Shown in pieces: positions 47,339 to 59,004 of a DNA stretch of 64,000 bases; the stretch's first letter is position 1; each line of letters opens with the position of its first letter. This DNA comes from Cladochytrium replicatum. Taxonomy: Eukaryota; Chytridiomycota; Chytridiomycetes; Cladochytriales; Cladochytriaceae. The stretch spans positions 372,001 to 436,000 of the forward strand of contig JAHLKD010000029.1 in assembly GCA_025526935.1 (NCBI GenBank). The letters run 5' to 3'. The translations under genes were made by a program, and so were the position numbers. The notes under the pieces were generated by a model. That model ran no database searches. It saw nothing but the letters and a program-made list of their open reading frames with translations, and was not told where the DNA came from.

Positions 47339-48689
47339 TTTGGTGAGATCTAATGACGTTGCAAGATATTGTGAGTGAGTGTACAGTTGACGCGTAAAAC
47401 ACGGTTAAAAGCGTCTCGTCTTCGTTGGGGTACATATATACTACCTTATTGATGCGATTAGAGACGCGATTAAAAACGATTCCAGCGCGATTCTAACGTG
47501 TCATGGATAGGTTGGAGCGCGAATTGGAGCGATGGGGTAAGGGGATAGACGCGTACTTACCAAAAGGGTAACGTTGGTGAGGGTCAACGCCACACGTTTG
47601 GCTGCCCTTTATAGGGAACGGGAGCGAAAGAGACGATGATTCTGGTGATAGAGGATATACGGTATCGAGAATAATAGTTTGACCAGGAAGAAGGTAGAAG
47701 TGGCCGCAGGGTTTATTTTAGTTACCTTTTGGCGATCCGAGTCGTCGAGCGGCGTCGTGTGCGGAGAATCAGGTGAAATTTGGAAAGGAAATACAGCTGG
47801 GATTAGCCGACGTACAGCAAGGGGCTCTGGCCTTTGGCGACTGACTTTGAGGACGTGCAAAAGCAGATTATTGCATGTCTTCAAGCGTCTGCTGTTTGCA
47901 TTTTAATACAAGCATATTGAGAGGTGAAAGATGAATCTCACAAAGATATATCGATCAGCCATGAGTGAGAGGCAAATGTTGCTAGTTGGATTTTGTGGAA
48001 TGATGCTGAGTGCCGTTGACGCATCATGGAAGATCGATTAAAAGCAGAATAGATCGAGAATATAGGAATATCTAGGATGTAGATTGCAGTTGATGACCGC
48101 TGAAACATTGTGATGGGATGTCAAAGTTTGAAAGATAGATGAGTTAAGTCCAGGATCGCAAGTCGTTGTGAAAGATGACGAGTGTATATTGAGAGTGTGA
48201 TTGGAGTTCGAGTGACAGGGCAATCACACAATGTGTAATGTGTGTGGATGTAAATATTGGAGTATGTGAGCCACCACTGTCAATGACGGCTCGGTGGAAG
48301 AAAGCTTCCCACGGGCTTGGATTAGGGAATAGTAAGGCAGACCATATAATTGAAATAGATAGAAATAACAGAAATAAAAATAGAAGAGAAGAGAATCACA
48401 GATTCTATCCGTCGATACCGCCTCCAATCAACTCCTCCTAGTTACCACGTTTATACTAAAATGTAAGGGCTGCAATTAGAACCGATGGGAGAGTGTTGCA
48501 GGAATCTTCAGCCGCATCGGATCTGAAAATACCATACGCAGAATTCTGAGCTTGCCCATCCAATCACTTCCCGTCTCCGCTCTCTGAGTGACCGTCGGCT
48601 CCTCATGCGGGTCCAGTTTGTCGTCAGTGCTACGTCCATCGCCCTAGCAAATGACATTGCTTATGATCTCTTGAAGCATCACTTTTGGT
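47339..48689. other. Gene-free stretch
   Basis: Upstream region of the 257-aa gene and AT-rich spacer. Open frames at 47609-47906 and 48224-48441 lie on both strands over the same bases and show no motif. Confidence 0.45.
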
Positions 48690-49369
48690 GTGTGCACTTT
48701 CATCTCGGTGTACTACCACCAGCTCGCTTCCAAACGTGGGCTGATTGCTCTTCTCACAAAGACTCTCGAGACCCTCGCCTCCCTCCCGTCTCCAACCACA
48801 TTCCATCCGTGCCAACACCTTCACAGTGCTGCTACGCTTACCTGGGCTAGCCGTCTGGGTTCTACACCACTTTGTTCACGCACTCAGGAATAAAAGCAAC
48901 CCGCGTTTGGACAAGATCAAGTAGAACCCCGCATTTCCTCGTCATCCTTGGAGCCGCTCAAGTACAGCCTGCATTGTGGAAGGATTACCTCGGCGCAGCA
49001 GTGTGGGCGTTTAGATTTATTTACGAGGCAGTTGCGGATGCTCAGAAGGACGTGTGGGCACGACGCAGGTTGTTGATGAAGGCGGACGACGAGCCGTTCA
49101 TTCAGAACAGAGTAAGTTGCGCGATCGCGTTTCGCGCACTACTTTGGCGAGTTGGACACTGTGGAAGGGTGTGTACGTTGCTTCGTTGGGGCTGTTTGCT
49201 AACCCTACCGTCAGGGGGCAGCGCAGGCTTACTACCCGTCGTGGAACTGGCTTGCGGCGGCATCAAATGTCCCGTTGACCGACAGACACCACAAGAAACT
49301 CCACGGCAACAACCCTGACTACATCAAATAAAAGAAGGAAACTCGATGTTCTTCCCGAAGCTGTGGTAG
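48690..49369 (+). pseudogene. DUF1295 (steroid 5-alpha-reductase-like) pseudogene
   Basis: DUF1295 proteins are membrane enzymes related to steroid reductases and isoprenylcysteine methyltransferases. Plus-strand frames match the family in order: LTWASRLGS (about 48830), then ILGAAQVQPALWKDYLGAAV and FRFIYEAVADAQKDVWARRR. Next come HYFGE, WTLWKGVYVASLGLFANP, YYPSWNWLAAASNVPLTD, and HHKKLHGNNPDYIK followed by TAA. The pieces lie in three different frames and the final segment is stopped where the family normally continues into the K-E-T-S-x-F-F-P end. The usual S-R-H-P-N-Y-F-G-E motif is degraded. It is a clear relic of a recently active gene; no intact copy is in the window. Confidence 0.8.
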
Positions 49370-51161
49370 ATATAGTTTTCTTGGATGTTATTTTTTTTTC
49401 CCGTTTGTACTTCTGGACTTGAACCTTCTAGGCTGCGAGCCTCATTTGCAATATGCAGGTGGTATTCAAACTTTTAACAAGCTATTTGATGCTGCAACTG
49501 TGGCATCTCATTGCTATGAGGTGGAAGTTAAATTTCGTTGATGAAATATGGATGTTGGGTAGAGAATCACCCTGTGATTAATTTCTAATTTGCTCAACAA
49601 GGAGAAAGTTGCAAAGAAAGAAGGGAAGGCAAAAACAGTAAGAGCATCTGCTACAACAAATAGTGGCACTGCTATTCATACTATGGCGGCTTTTATGCAC
49701 AGAAATCCTATTATGCTGTTTTAAGCCAATGTTATTAATCCGGAAACTAATTATATGTTTGACCACCTATCTGTATGCATGTGACATCAAAGCACATGTT
49801 TAATCTGAACCACTTTATCAGACGGTGCACAAGAATTTGGATATTGTAGTAAATAAAAGGCTGAATTGTGTTTTTTCAAAACAAATTGGAGCAAAATCGA
49901 CATCCCAAGAAACCCGACTACCTCAAGCAACATATTCCAGCAAGCACCCAAGGCTCAACTTTGTCACATTTTGACAACAGAATTATGAGGAAACGAGGGC
50001 AGATCCGTTTTCAAAGCGAAGTGGAGCAAAATTGCCACACCAGGAAACCTGACCACATCAAGTGACATTTCAGATGAGCACATCATCAGGCTGTCCTCTT
50101 TACTTTTCTCTTCATCGCAGCCAACACGTTTCATTTGTGCGGTGACCCTTCTGTAAACAGATCCTCAAGTCACACAAGTTCGCAGATTTTCCTGCACAAA
50201 TTGTTGACAGTGCTTGTCTGATCGTTCCAGAACTGGTGTACTGCACTGTACGTGCAAGCACGCACAGTTCTCAGGGAATGCAACAATTCTCAGTTGTCAC
50301 TGTTATGCTCCACCAAACAAAGATTAGAGCAAAGATGAAAAGGGTTCTGTGTTGCGGACTTTTTGGTGATTTGAGTATTGTTTCTCAGGTCATATAGATC
50401 ATGTTGAGCACAATTGGTTCTGTGCCAGTTGAGGTTAACAGCAGTCTCTCAAGGTCTTCAAGATAGCCAAATTCTTGCAGCAGTGACAGCAATAGCGGTG
50501 CAGTTATTAGTAAAGAAACAACATTGGTATCTGGGTTAACATAAAAAGAGAAACAAAACAAGGTTCAAACATGTGCTTTGTGAAATCAGCTTGGAAAACA
50601 GCGCTAGACCATTGATTGTGGTCTTAACTGTTTGTTAAGTCAACAATCTTCGTTGACAAATCACAGAACAACATCTCAACACCTTCATCTAACATGAGAG
50701 TCCAAATATCTGATGGCAGTGTGGACCAGTCCACAGCGTGTTCAGTCAGCTGTACGTGACGAACCTCCTGCCTCATATCTCACTCTCCGGACTGTTGTTC
50801 TAGAGCGATTCGAGCTTGTCAATGTGTATACATGCCTCAGCCTGGTCAGGCATTTTGAGTCTCAATCTCAAGTTGCGCACCACCCCACAGGAAACCAGCG
50901 TGACCTGTACACCAGGAAACACCTTGCTGTAATCACAGAAGCCCACCTGATGTTCATCCTGGCTCTTCACACGTACAGAATACATGTCCTGAATCATTTG
51001 TCGTCACTCGATGGCCATACCTCCCAGCAACCCTCCACACATCCCTAAATCGACGCCATGCACTTCCCTCATGATGTTGAAGGCTGCCTCAGTGTGAAAG
51101 GAAACCCAAGAAAAGTGCTTTAAGAGCTCTAATAGACTATGTACCCTGTTGAAGGACAATG
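49370..51161. other. Gene-free stretch with a 52-bp coding-phase direct repeat
   Basis: Two imperfect 52-bp units lie at 49876-49927 and 50011-50062. The distance is 135 bp, so one frame (49868-50065) reads both as related peptides (LEQNRHPKKPDYLK, VEQNCHTRKPDHIK). No start context, neighbour exon or family supports a gene. An open frame at 50713-51048 is also unsupported. The region is most likely old repeat material. Confidence 0.5.
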
Positions 51162-51337
51162 TGTTAAAAACCAAGGGCTTCTCCTAGCAGCTGTAGGGCT
51201 TTTTTAGCTGTACTGTAGCTAGCACAACAGCTCCAGGTTCCGTCTCTTAGCCCAGTTGAATATGGGGTAATGATAAAGCAAAATTGCCTTGTTGCACACA
51301 AGCACTCTGTGGCTAATACAAATCAAGGCTGGGATGC
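51162..51337 (+). repeat. LTR-like segment, second copy (truncated)
   Basis: Starts TGTTAAAAACCAAGGGCTTC and matches the reverse complement of about 2980-3155. Similarity ends near 51337. No internal retroelement coding sequence is attached, so it is a solo or truncated LTR. Confidence 0.75.
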
Positions 51338-52739
51338 AGCTGGTGTGTATCAAAATCAATGTTGAGCTTGCTGTATATTGCAATGAAAGAAGTAGGAGGG
51401 CGAAAATGTGCAGGGTAGTCAATCACTTCCTCTTGATCTGAGTGTGAGTGTGTTTGTGTCCGCTGCATGCCTTCGCCAGCCTTTGCCTTTGCTCCGGTCT
51501 CCTGATGAGGTCATATTATTATGCTAATATTAGGAACGATTATTTACAGACACCTTTAAAGTGCACCTTGCACTGTCTCACAGAGCCACACTCTTGGTTC
51601 TCTTGGAGGAATCACGCCTCTCTAAGTTAGCGCGTTGATGCTATGGCTTTGTAAGGTAATATACTTTTTGTGCCAAACTGAGCAAATTTTGCCGAAGTCC
51701 ACATTGAACCCAGAGATTGACTGCCGAGACTGATTGGGCGAGACACTCGCAATGTGCTTTACGGAGCACAGGCAACGGAGGTCTCTGGAGCGACTTAGAC
51801 GCCAACTCAAAGAGTTCATGAAGAAAGGACACTCAGTTCAATGCAATCTATCCTTTGGTGTAGATCTATTCTCTCTTGACTTGCGACACGGGCAGCTCCC
51901 ATTCCATACTTTGGTAAATCGTGCTTCCCCTGTAGTGGACTGTTCTCAACTCAAACTCATCAATGATTTCATAGCTCACTTATCTCCAGCAAGTACTCCC
52001 CTCCTGAGGCGGCTAGTGAGTTGTTCATTCCAGCAGGTACTGACTTCAATGATATTGAATGTATCACATCATCAAAACATGAGGTGAATGACGTTAAAAA
52101 TTTGTGATCATGATGAAACCTTGGACAGCCTTCCTTTCTCATCCTCTTGGCGAGCGCTATAACTAGCTGTTTCTACTCTGGACACCAAAGCCTGACAGAT
52201 ACTAGTGAAATTGAGTATGATTTTGAAGAAACCAATGACGAAACGTCACCACATGAGCAGAAGCATTCAATCATTGAAATGTCTACCACAGACCTGCAAT
52301 TTGATGCACACCCAATTTCAGTTGCCTATCACTTAATAGCATGCGCTGAATCTGAGCCGAATCTGGACACATCAAGTGGTAATCACAATGAGAAACTGAC
52401 CATCCAAACAGTCAGCCCAAACGAGCGAGATCACACTCTGAAGGCTACTTGTAACTTGACTTAACTCCTAACTACCACAACCACAACCAAAAGAAGAATA
52501 CCATCAACCGTTCATTTTCCGACATCCTGCACATACAAACCAAGCCTGCTTGCGTCGTGAATGGGTCAGAGAACTTGGATTGCAACTCGACTGCGCACCG
52601 ACATGCCGTTCCAGAACATTCCAACCACAACAATCTTTCCGACTTCGTTGAATGGAGGGACAATGTCACTGGACAAGATGACAACAAGGCGTGGGAATTT
52701 TACAATTTTTGGACAATCCCACCATGTTTCCCGATTTCA
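51338..52739. other. Gene-free stretch, probably transposon-derived
   Basis: Short frames (51734-52087, 52147-52464) without recognised motifs, between an LTR fragment and a Gypsy fragment. They may be decayed gag or spacer sequence. Confidence 0.35.
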
Positions 52740-52900
52740 CACACCACTACATAGATTCTTGCGGAATTGCGCTTATCAAGAAAGCAACATTCAAAATTGT
52801 GACAAAACCACCTCAGTATAAAGTTGGCAATCTCATTTGGCTCGATACTCAGAATTTCCGCACCAGCCCAAGCATTCATGAAGATTGGTGATCCGAGCAC
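52740..52900 (+). mobile_element. Ty3/Gypsy integrase C-terminal fragment
   Basis: The plus-strand frame carries YKVGNLIWLDTQNFRTSPSI, the conserved V-G-D-L-V-W-L-D-T-R-N segment after the Gypsy integrase core. Nearly the same sequence recurs at 60000-60060, and similarity continues past the coding match into GAGTGGTTCTTCAGGAGGGA-like sequence (about 52900 and 60100). The copy is isolated and inactive. Confidence 0.75.
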
Positions 52901-53742
52901 CGAATGGTTCTTCAGGAGGGAATTGCTGAATTACCCAGGCGTGACACAATTTCAACTCAAAGGGCACAATGGCAAGACCCACTTTGAGTCCCTTTAAGCC
53001 AAATGCTAAGGGATTCAGCTCCACTTGTCTCTGCCAGAAATTTGCTTCGTAACCAACAGGAGCCTTCATTGCAGCATCAAAATGGTACCCTTTTTATTCC
53101 ATTCTTGCGAGTAACTAACAAAATTTTCTTCCATAGAATACTCAACCATGGCCCGAAAGCGGATAATCAGTCCAATCTAGGTTCTAGGTTGCAATCAACC
53201 AGTCGCAAATAATGTTTGCTATCTGTTCTGCATCTGTTGCCCTCTGGTGGCCTTGTTGCCATAATTGATATGAATACAGAACTTTAAATGAAACATTTGA
53301 AAGCTGTACAGCTTTGTCCAACCAAAAGAGCTGTTGAAAAAACATGAGTTTATTGGGATTTTGAGTCCACAAAGAGAAATTTTGGTTTTAAAAGCCAATT
53401 TTGACAAGTGTGGGATTTAATAATGAACAGCATCCCTCGGGCCTGAGAATTGAACATAGAGGACATCTGAAAGACCCAACAGTTGAAATTTCATGGGTCT
53501 CGCCAGTCTGATCTCCTGGATATGCCACAGACAATTCCGAGTTGAACTGACCATGATTAAAAATCCATTACAAGAAACATGGAATATGTCCAAGTTTGCT
53601 CACAAATTTCACCGAAAGTAAGAAAGCGAGCAAGCAATCAAGCACGTCTGTTCAAAAATATACTACAGCCATTTGTACAATCTACCATCCCAATCTACAA
53701 CCGCATCTCCCTTGCCCGGTCCCAAAAACAACTATTCTCTTC
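52901..53742. other. Gene-free stretch
   Basis: Transposon flank and 3' side of the arrestin gene. No coding exon or RNA gene is supported. Confidence 0.4.
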
Positions 53743-56128
53743 CTACCTCTCATTCACATTTTCTCCATCCAACCCCAGCCCCAACCCATTCCCACCCCAT
53801 GGAACAATTCCACCATCTCCACCAACCTCTTCCCTCTTCGGCTCATAAGGCGGCAAATCCTCAATCCCAATAACCCCCGCAGCAACTCCTTCCCCCGCAA
53901 CCAACAAATTTGCTGCCGTAAGGTCATAACCTCCACCCGACCCCGGTGGAGCCGCAATAGGGGACAGCACCCACCGCAACGGTACCACAGGCGCGATTCC
54001 AGATCCATTGAACGGCTGCGCGACAACACCGCCTGAACCAGACCCATGGAACGACACCGCTCTCTCCACGCTGGGGAACTGCACCGTCGGCGACGAAACC
54101 GAAAGCACTGACGTCGGCCTTCTCTGAAGCGTTACTGCACCACCACCACCGTGCCTCGAATGCCGTCGAAACACAGTGTGGTTCTGTCGTGGGCCCCACA
54201 CTCCTCCCCACGCAACGCTCCCTGGTCCACTTCCTTCCCATTCGTCCTCGGGGTCTTCGACCAGCACCTCCGATTCAAACATTCCCAATGAAGAGCTGGA
54301 TCTCACTCCAGCACATTCGAGCGCGTAACTGTACTCACGGATATAGTCGGTGCCGACGTACATCGTAAGTGGAACTTCATAAGTCGACATTCGCCCGTCG
54401 AAATGCACAACGGAAAATTCGACCGCGTGGGTAATGTCGAGGCCGTTGAAGTTGCCGCTCGGGTTCACGCCTTTCACTGGGTCCAGATCGACGGGCTCGG
54501 ACGAGATCGAGGTGCGCCGGATAAAGTTCGGCGCGGAGTTTGGCGGCATCGATGGTGACCAAGATGGGAGAATGGTGTTGATGAGTTCAGAGTGCAGCCA
54601 GCCGGTTTCGTATGTGCCGACGGCAGTGTGGATCGGTATTCGGCGGGTATGGATTGGCACTGTTGGTGGGCCGGACGTGCGTTCGAGTAGAGTGATGATG
54701 AGACGCATTCGACCATCTTGCATCGTCGAGGGCGACAACGTTGATGAAGGCGAAAATGTTGATGGTGGTGTTGGAACCCGGTCCATTGTGGCGGCTGTAT
54801 GATCCAATGTTGGAATTGGAACTGGAGATGCAGAAGCGCTGGCGACAGGGGTTGCGTCTGGAGTTGGTTCTTTGTATATATTGCAGGACCAACGGATGGG
54901 AAAAGGCTGGTTCGCAATGGCCGTTCTGAAATGGCTAATGCTGTATTGAACCTGTAAAAGCCGATGATTAGACTGCCATGCTGATGACCTGTGTATGCTT
55001 TCTAACGCACCTGTCCATAAAAGTTCGACGGGCCATCGACCCAAACGAAGGGTTCGCGGGAGCTGGGAACTCCTGCATGTAAAATGGAGAACTCCTTCAC
55101 CACAGTCTTCGCGACTGGCTCAACCACTTCGACACGCACAACCAATGTATATGAAACCTTGGCTTCTCGAACATCCTTTCTCGACGCTGGATTTCCTCTC
55201 ACTTGAAGCCGAAGTGATGGGGTGGCCGTGCGCAGCGAGTGTGCGACAAATGCGAAATTTTCGAGATGTGGTGACGAAACAGGTAGTGGAAGTGGCGAGA
55301 TGTTCAAAACGTGCGACTCAAGAAGTTCTGTTGTTCCAGAGTAAGAAGACAGGGCAGTCGCCAGAGACGGCGGAGAACTCATTGGCGAATGACGTGAGAG
55401 TGTTGTTGATGTGGTTTGAGGTGGAGACAACGTTGCATTCCGTGACAATGTATATGAAGATGATGAAGATGGTACAGAGCTACTTGCAGGGAGTGGGAGT
55501 GTAAGGGGAGTTGGAAGGTTTGTTGGAGTAATTGGTATTGACGATGGTGGAGTGGTATTAATTGGAGTTACAGACGTAGGAAGCGTGGAGTTGCAGTAAA
55601 TCTCAACCGAAAAGTTGTTGATGGTGACAGGGCGAGCGTACGACAGGAGTATGTGGCCGGCGACAATGATATTGCTCGTTTCTAGTTTCGCGAAATATAT
55701 TCAACGGGCATGCTTCATGGTAAGCGCCTCGTGCTTTCTTACCCATATCTCTTGAAAGGAACGCATCACCGTGACCGCGTACAGGAGCCAAGTCGATGGA
55801 AACAGGATCAGGAGTAAGTTTGCTCTGCAAGCCCTTGAAAAAGGACATTGTTTTCCTTATTAGCATAAAATAATAGACATCAGTCATTGCTAATCCGTGA
55901 ATTTGGGCGGATAAACCTTCTTGATGGGTGGTTTGGCATGGAGGCGTTCAAGTTTGGGTCCGACGCCGAGGATCTGAGAGAGCGGTTAAGCACCGAGGCA
56001 GCGAGTGGGGGAGGAGCAGAAGGAGGGGGAAGTCCCGCAGCAATAGCTGCCGCCGTGGCATTTGAAATGGCAGCCAGAGCACGCTTCTCGTCAGCGGCCG
56101 ACAGGTTCTCCGTGGAGGTTGGCGACAT
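53743..56128 (-). CDS. Alpha-arrestin-like protein with an LPxY motif, 734 aa
   Basis: Likely adaptor that recruits a Rsp5/NEDD4-type ubiquitin ligase to membrane cargo. Exons in coding order are 56128-55917, 55855-55743, 55681-55011 and 54951-53743; they total 2,205 nt, with introns of 59-61 nt. The arrestin N-domain is seen as NIIVAGHILLSYARPVTINN and AKVSYTLVVRVEVVEPV, with FVWVDGPSNFYGQVQYSISH near the N/C linker. The C-domain is MRLIITLLERT to GLDITHAVEFSVVHF. Ser/Thr/Pro-rich inserts are long. Near the end EDLPPYEP gives an LPxY WW-domain ligand (about 698-701). The first exon (Pro/Ala-rich) and its GTTTAT donor are the least certain part. If wrong, the start is 55848 (MSFFKGLQSKL). Confidence 0.8.
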
Positions 56129-56417
56129 TTCCACAAGTAAGTTGTAGAAATGGCTGAAACGATTTCTATACGTTTTCTAGAGGCTTGGAGATTAGAGGGC
56201 TGCTAGAAAGTCACATCACAAAGCCACTGAACACCAGAACACAAAGCCACGATTCGGTGATCTGCAGCAAACCGGGGACTAGCATTTTGTTGAAGCCGAA
56301 GATTCACTCGGCGACGATTCTTCTGAGAGACACGGAACCATCGGTGGACACTGGAGAGATACCGAAGAAACTCACTGATCAGAGAAGCATATAATCATTC
56401 CGCATCGCAAGTGGACA

Positions 56418-57485
56418 ATGCCACCACAATTACGAGAACTACCTCACTTCTTTCACCAATGCGACACTCCCGGTACTACCATGCTCTGACGAGTTTCCTA
56501 ATAGCACTAGTGTGTGTGGGATTCTGGGCTGGTTCTCTATCACATTTAGGCTCTAGTGGTCTAACACTCTTCCACTTCTTTTTGGGTTCGCTCTTTCTTG
56601 GCAGATGTCGTGGCAATGGTAGTCGAGATGATCAATAAACTCATTGCTCACAACGACAGCATTAGAGTAACCCACAACAATCTAACCCGCTTTCATTCCA
56701 GGGCTGCACCAAGGTAACGTAACATATATGGTTGTTGAGTTTGGAAAATTTGCTTGTATATTTGCTGGCATGCAGCTGGACTTAAAGTGGATGGGAACTT
56801 GGCAGTGGATTGATCGATTGCGTACTTTGATCATGTCGTATCAACTGTCCCACACTGATTTTTAATTGACTCATTCGCTTTTTCTCGACCACCAGCATCA
56901 CCCTCTACGACTATATCTCCCGCATCGTGAAGTACGCCTCCATAGAAAAGTCTGTTCTCATTTTCCTCCTCATTTACATCGACCGTGCATGCGAGCGTCA
57001 CAGACACTTCACCATATCCAGTTTGACCGTCCATAGGTACAAAGTGAAATGAATCTGCTTCGCCCTCTAATGTATTTGTGTCTCCCAAATAGATTTATCA
57101 TATCTGCTGTAACGGCAGGGAGCAAAGCTGTATCAGACATTTATTGCACAAACACTCACTTTGCAAAGGTAGCTTATGAGCAATTGATCGAATCTTATCA
57201 CTTATGGCTGATCAGGTTGGCGGTGTCTCTGTTCTGGAGTTGAACCTCCTTGAAGTTGAATTATGCGCTATGCTAGAATGGCATCTTGCTGTCAGCGCAG
57301 ATGTCATTCAACAATACTACTCAAACTTAGTACGGATATCTTCGGGTTACAGTACTGCCGCACCACCAGATTCAGTTGGTGGTTCCGGTGGAGTGCCGTT
57401 GAGCGTCGTGGTAGTTGGGACGGCCGGTGGTGGCGAAGAGCCAGGGAGTATGAGTTACATCCCATACGCAAGGAGTGGATCGTGA
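56418..57485 (+). CDS. Pho80/PCL-type cyclin, 216 aa
   Basis: Cyclin partner of a Pho85/CDK5-like kinase; in yeast Pho80-Pho85 controls phosphate response. Exons are 56418-56472, 56605-56713, 56896-57036, 57093-57168 and 57216-57485; the sum is 651 nt. Introns are 132, 182, 56 and 47 nt. The conserved order is VVAMVVEMINKLIAHNDS, RFHSRAAPSITLYDYISRIV, LLIYIDRACER, FTISSLTVHRFIISAV, NTHFAKVGGVSVLELNLLE and LEWHLAVSADVIQQYY. The C-terminus is short and Gly/Ser-rich, so the protein is close to the minimal cyclin box. It is smaller than yeast Pho80 (293 aa). Which CDK input it serves (phosphate, polarity, glycogen) cannot be told. The first exon is the least certain part. Confidence 0.88.
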
Positions 57486-58790
57486 CATCAAACCGCGCTT
57501 CATTGATCTGGGCGTTATGATTCACTTTTTTGTTACTATTCCACAGTTTTGACATACATCTTCTGGAAACTTCTTTCTCAATGAAATATCGCAAGCATGC
57601 AGCAATTATACAAGTAACTTTCACTGCAAGATATTGCCACTAAAAATCTGCTCCACCCATCTTTGATAATAAACTCCACCATCTTCCTGGCCGGAATCTG
57701 TGCTTGTTGTTTCTCCAGACTGTCCTTCGAAGTCAAAATTAGCAGCGACATCGTTGAAACGCACGTCATTTCTCTCCAGCCTGTACACAAACCATTAATC
57801 GACAGTGACCTCATAAACAGCACCTACGAAAGCGCGTGGCAACAACAGCTCTCCTTAATGCACATTCAATCGTGGTGAAACCAGCAGTATTCGCGAGCGA
57901 CAAGGTTGACATTTACCCGTCAGAGACGATGAATCCGGTGGCAGATCCAATCTACAGTTTTCAGCAATTGGTCCAACAAGGGACCAAGCCCGCGAGCACA
58001 GTTTATCATCCCATGATGATGGATCTTCTCGCCATTGAACAGTTGGCTATTTCTAACTAAATTAACTGTGTCGCTAACAAGAAATCTTATCCTTTTGATG
58101 TCGACAAGCTGGTGCAAACGAGTGATAGTTTCTGTTCTATCCCAACTTCGGTTTCAGACACGGCTAATATTGCCATCGTCGGCGCTGCTGATGAAAGCTC
58201 ACAAAACAAAGAAAACCGAAGACGGTATTGCTGCGGAGTTTCCGTTGGAGATTCAGAATCCGATCCAAACTAGGTAGGTGGGTGTAAAACAGGTGAACCT
58301 TCACTTGCAAGAATCAGTTCGCAAGAGCAAAAAAGATCGAACATTAAAGATATCGAGACAGCAATGCAAAAGATTAAGGAACTTATTGGTCCCTGCCGCT
58401 CAAACTCACCCTCCTCAACAACCTTAATTGACCGGTCAACCAATGTTGCAGAAGATACGAATCAGAAAGAGAACTTTCCCAGCACCGATCTCGGTACAAA
58501 ACTAGCTGAGGATACTTTCTCTGAGGTAGAAGTCACCACTGCAGCAGCTGAGGAGGCTGCAGATGTTTCGGCCGAAGCTTGCAACAAACACCTTCCCAGC
58601 ACTACAACCTGTGAGGAACCGAAGCCTTCTATCGAGATAAAGCGTGACGTGGATTTTACCGTATCAAGAATGCGAACGAGAACGTGTCTGAGAAGAGACA
58701 AGATCAAGAATAACAGTCGGTTATTGACAAATAATGAAACTGGGGCGAGTACAGGAATAACGAGAAATTTATAAAGAAACTAATCGAATT
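57486..58790 (+). CDS. Possible uncharacterised gene, exons unresolved
   Basis: Two plus-strand segments look coding. One is 57836-58060 (KVDIYPSETMNPVADPIYSF, ASTVYHPMMMDLLAIEQL), with a continuing frame near 58070-58270 (KKSYPFDVDKLVQTSDSF). The other is 58364-58774 (MQKIKELIGPCRSNSPSSTT, then acidic/Ala-rich and a basic end RTRTCLRRDKIKN). I could not join them with certainty. No domain is recognised. The stretch may be one low-complexity gene of three or four exons, or a relic. Bases 57486-57830 show nothing firm. Confidence 0.3.
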
Positions 58791-59004
58791 ACAAGGACTC
58801 AAATATCGGGACCTGACTTGAGGACACGTGCAAGAAAAGATCAAGAGATCCGAAGGTAAAAACAAAAAGGAGTCAAATAGTTGTCACAATTGCTCGAAGG
58901 AATCTTTTCAAATCAAATTTTAAAATCAAATAACCAATAATGTTAAAACGAAACAATGTTCGTGGAAACAATAATTCCACAAATGGCTTGGTCGTGTGAA
59001 TCAT

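Noticed and set aside
53743-55044. Reading the arrestin C-terminal frame as a gene of its own with the start at 55044
   Set aside because: The upstream frame at 55011-55681 joins it through a clean 59-nt intron and supplies the arrestin N-domain. The first 31 codons of the 55044 frame are the antiparallel exon end and intron.
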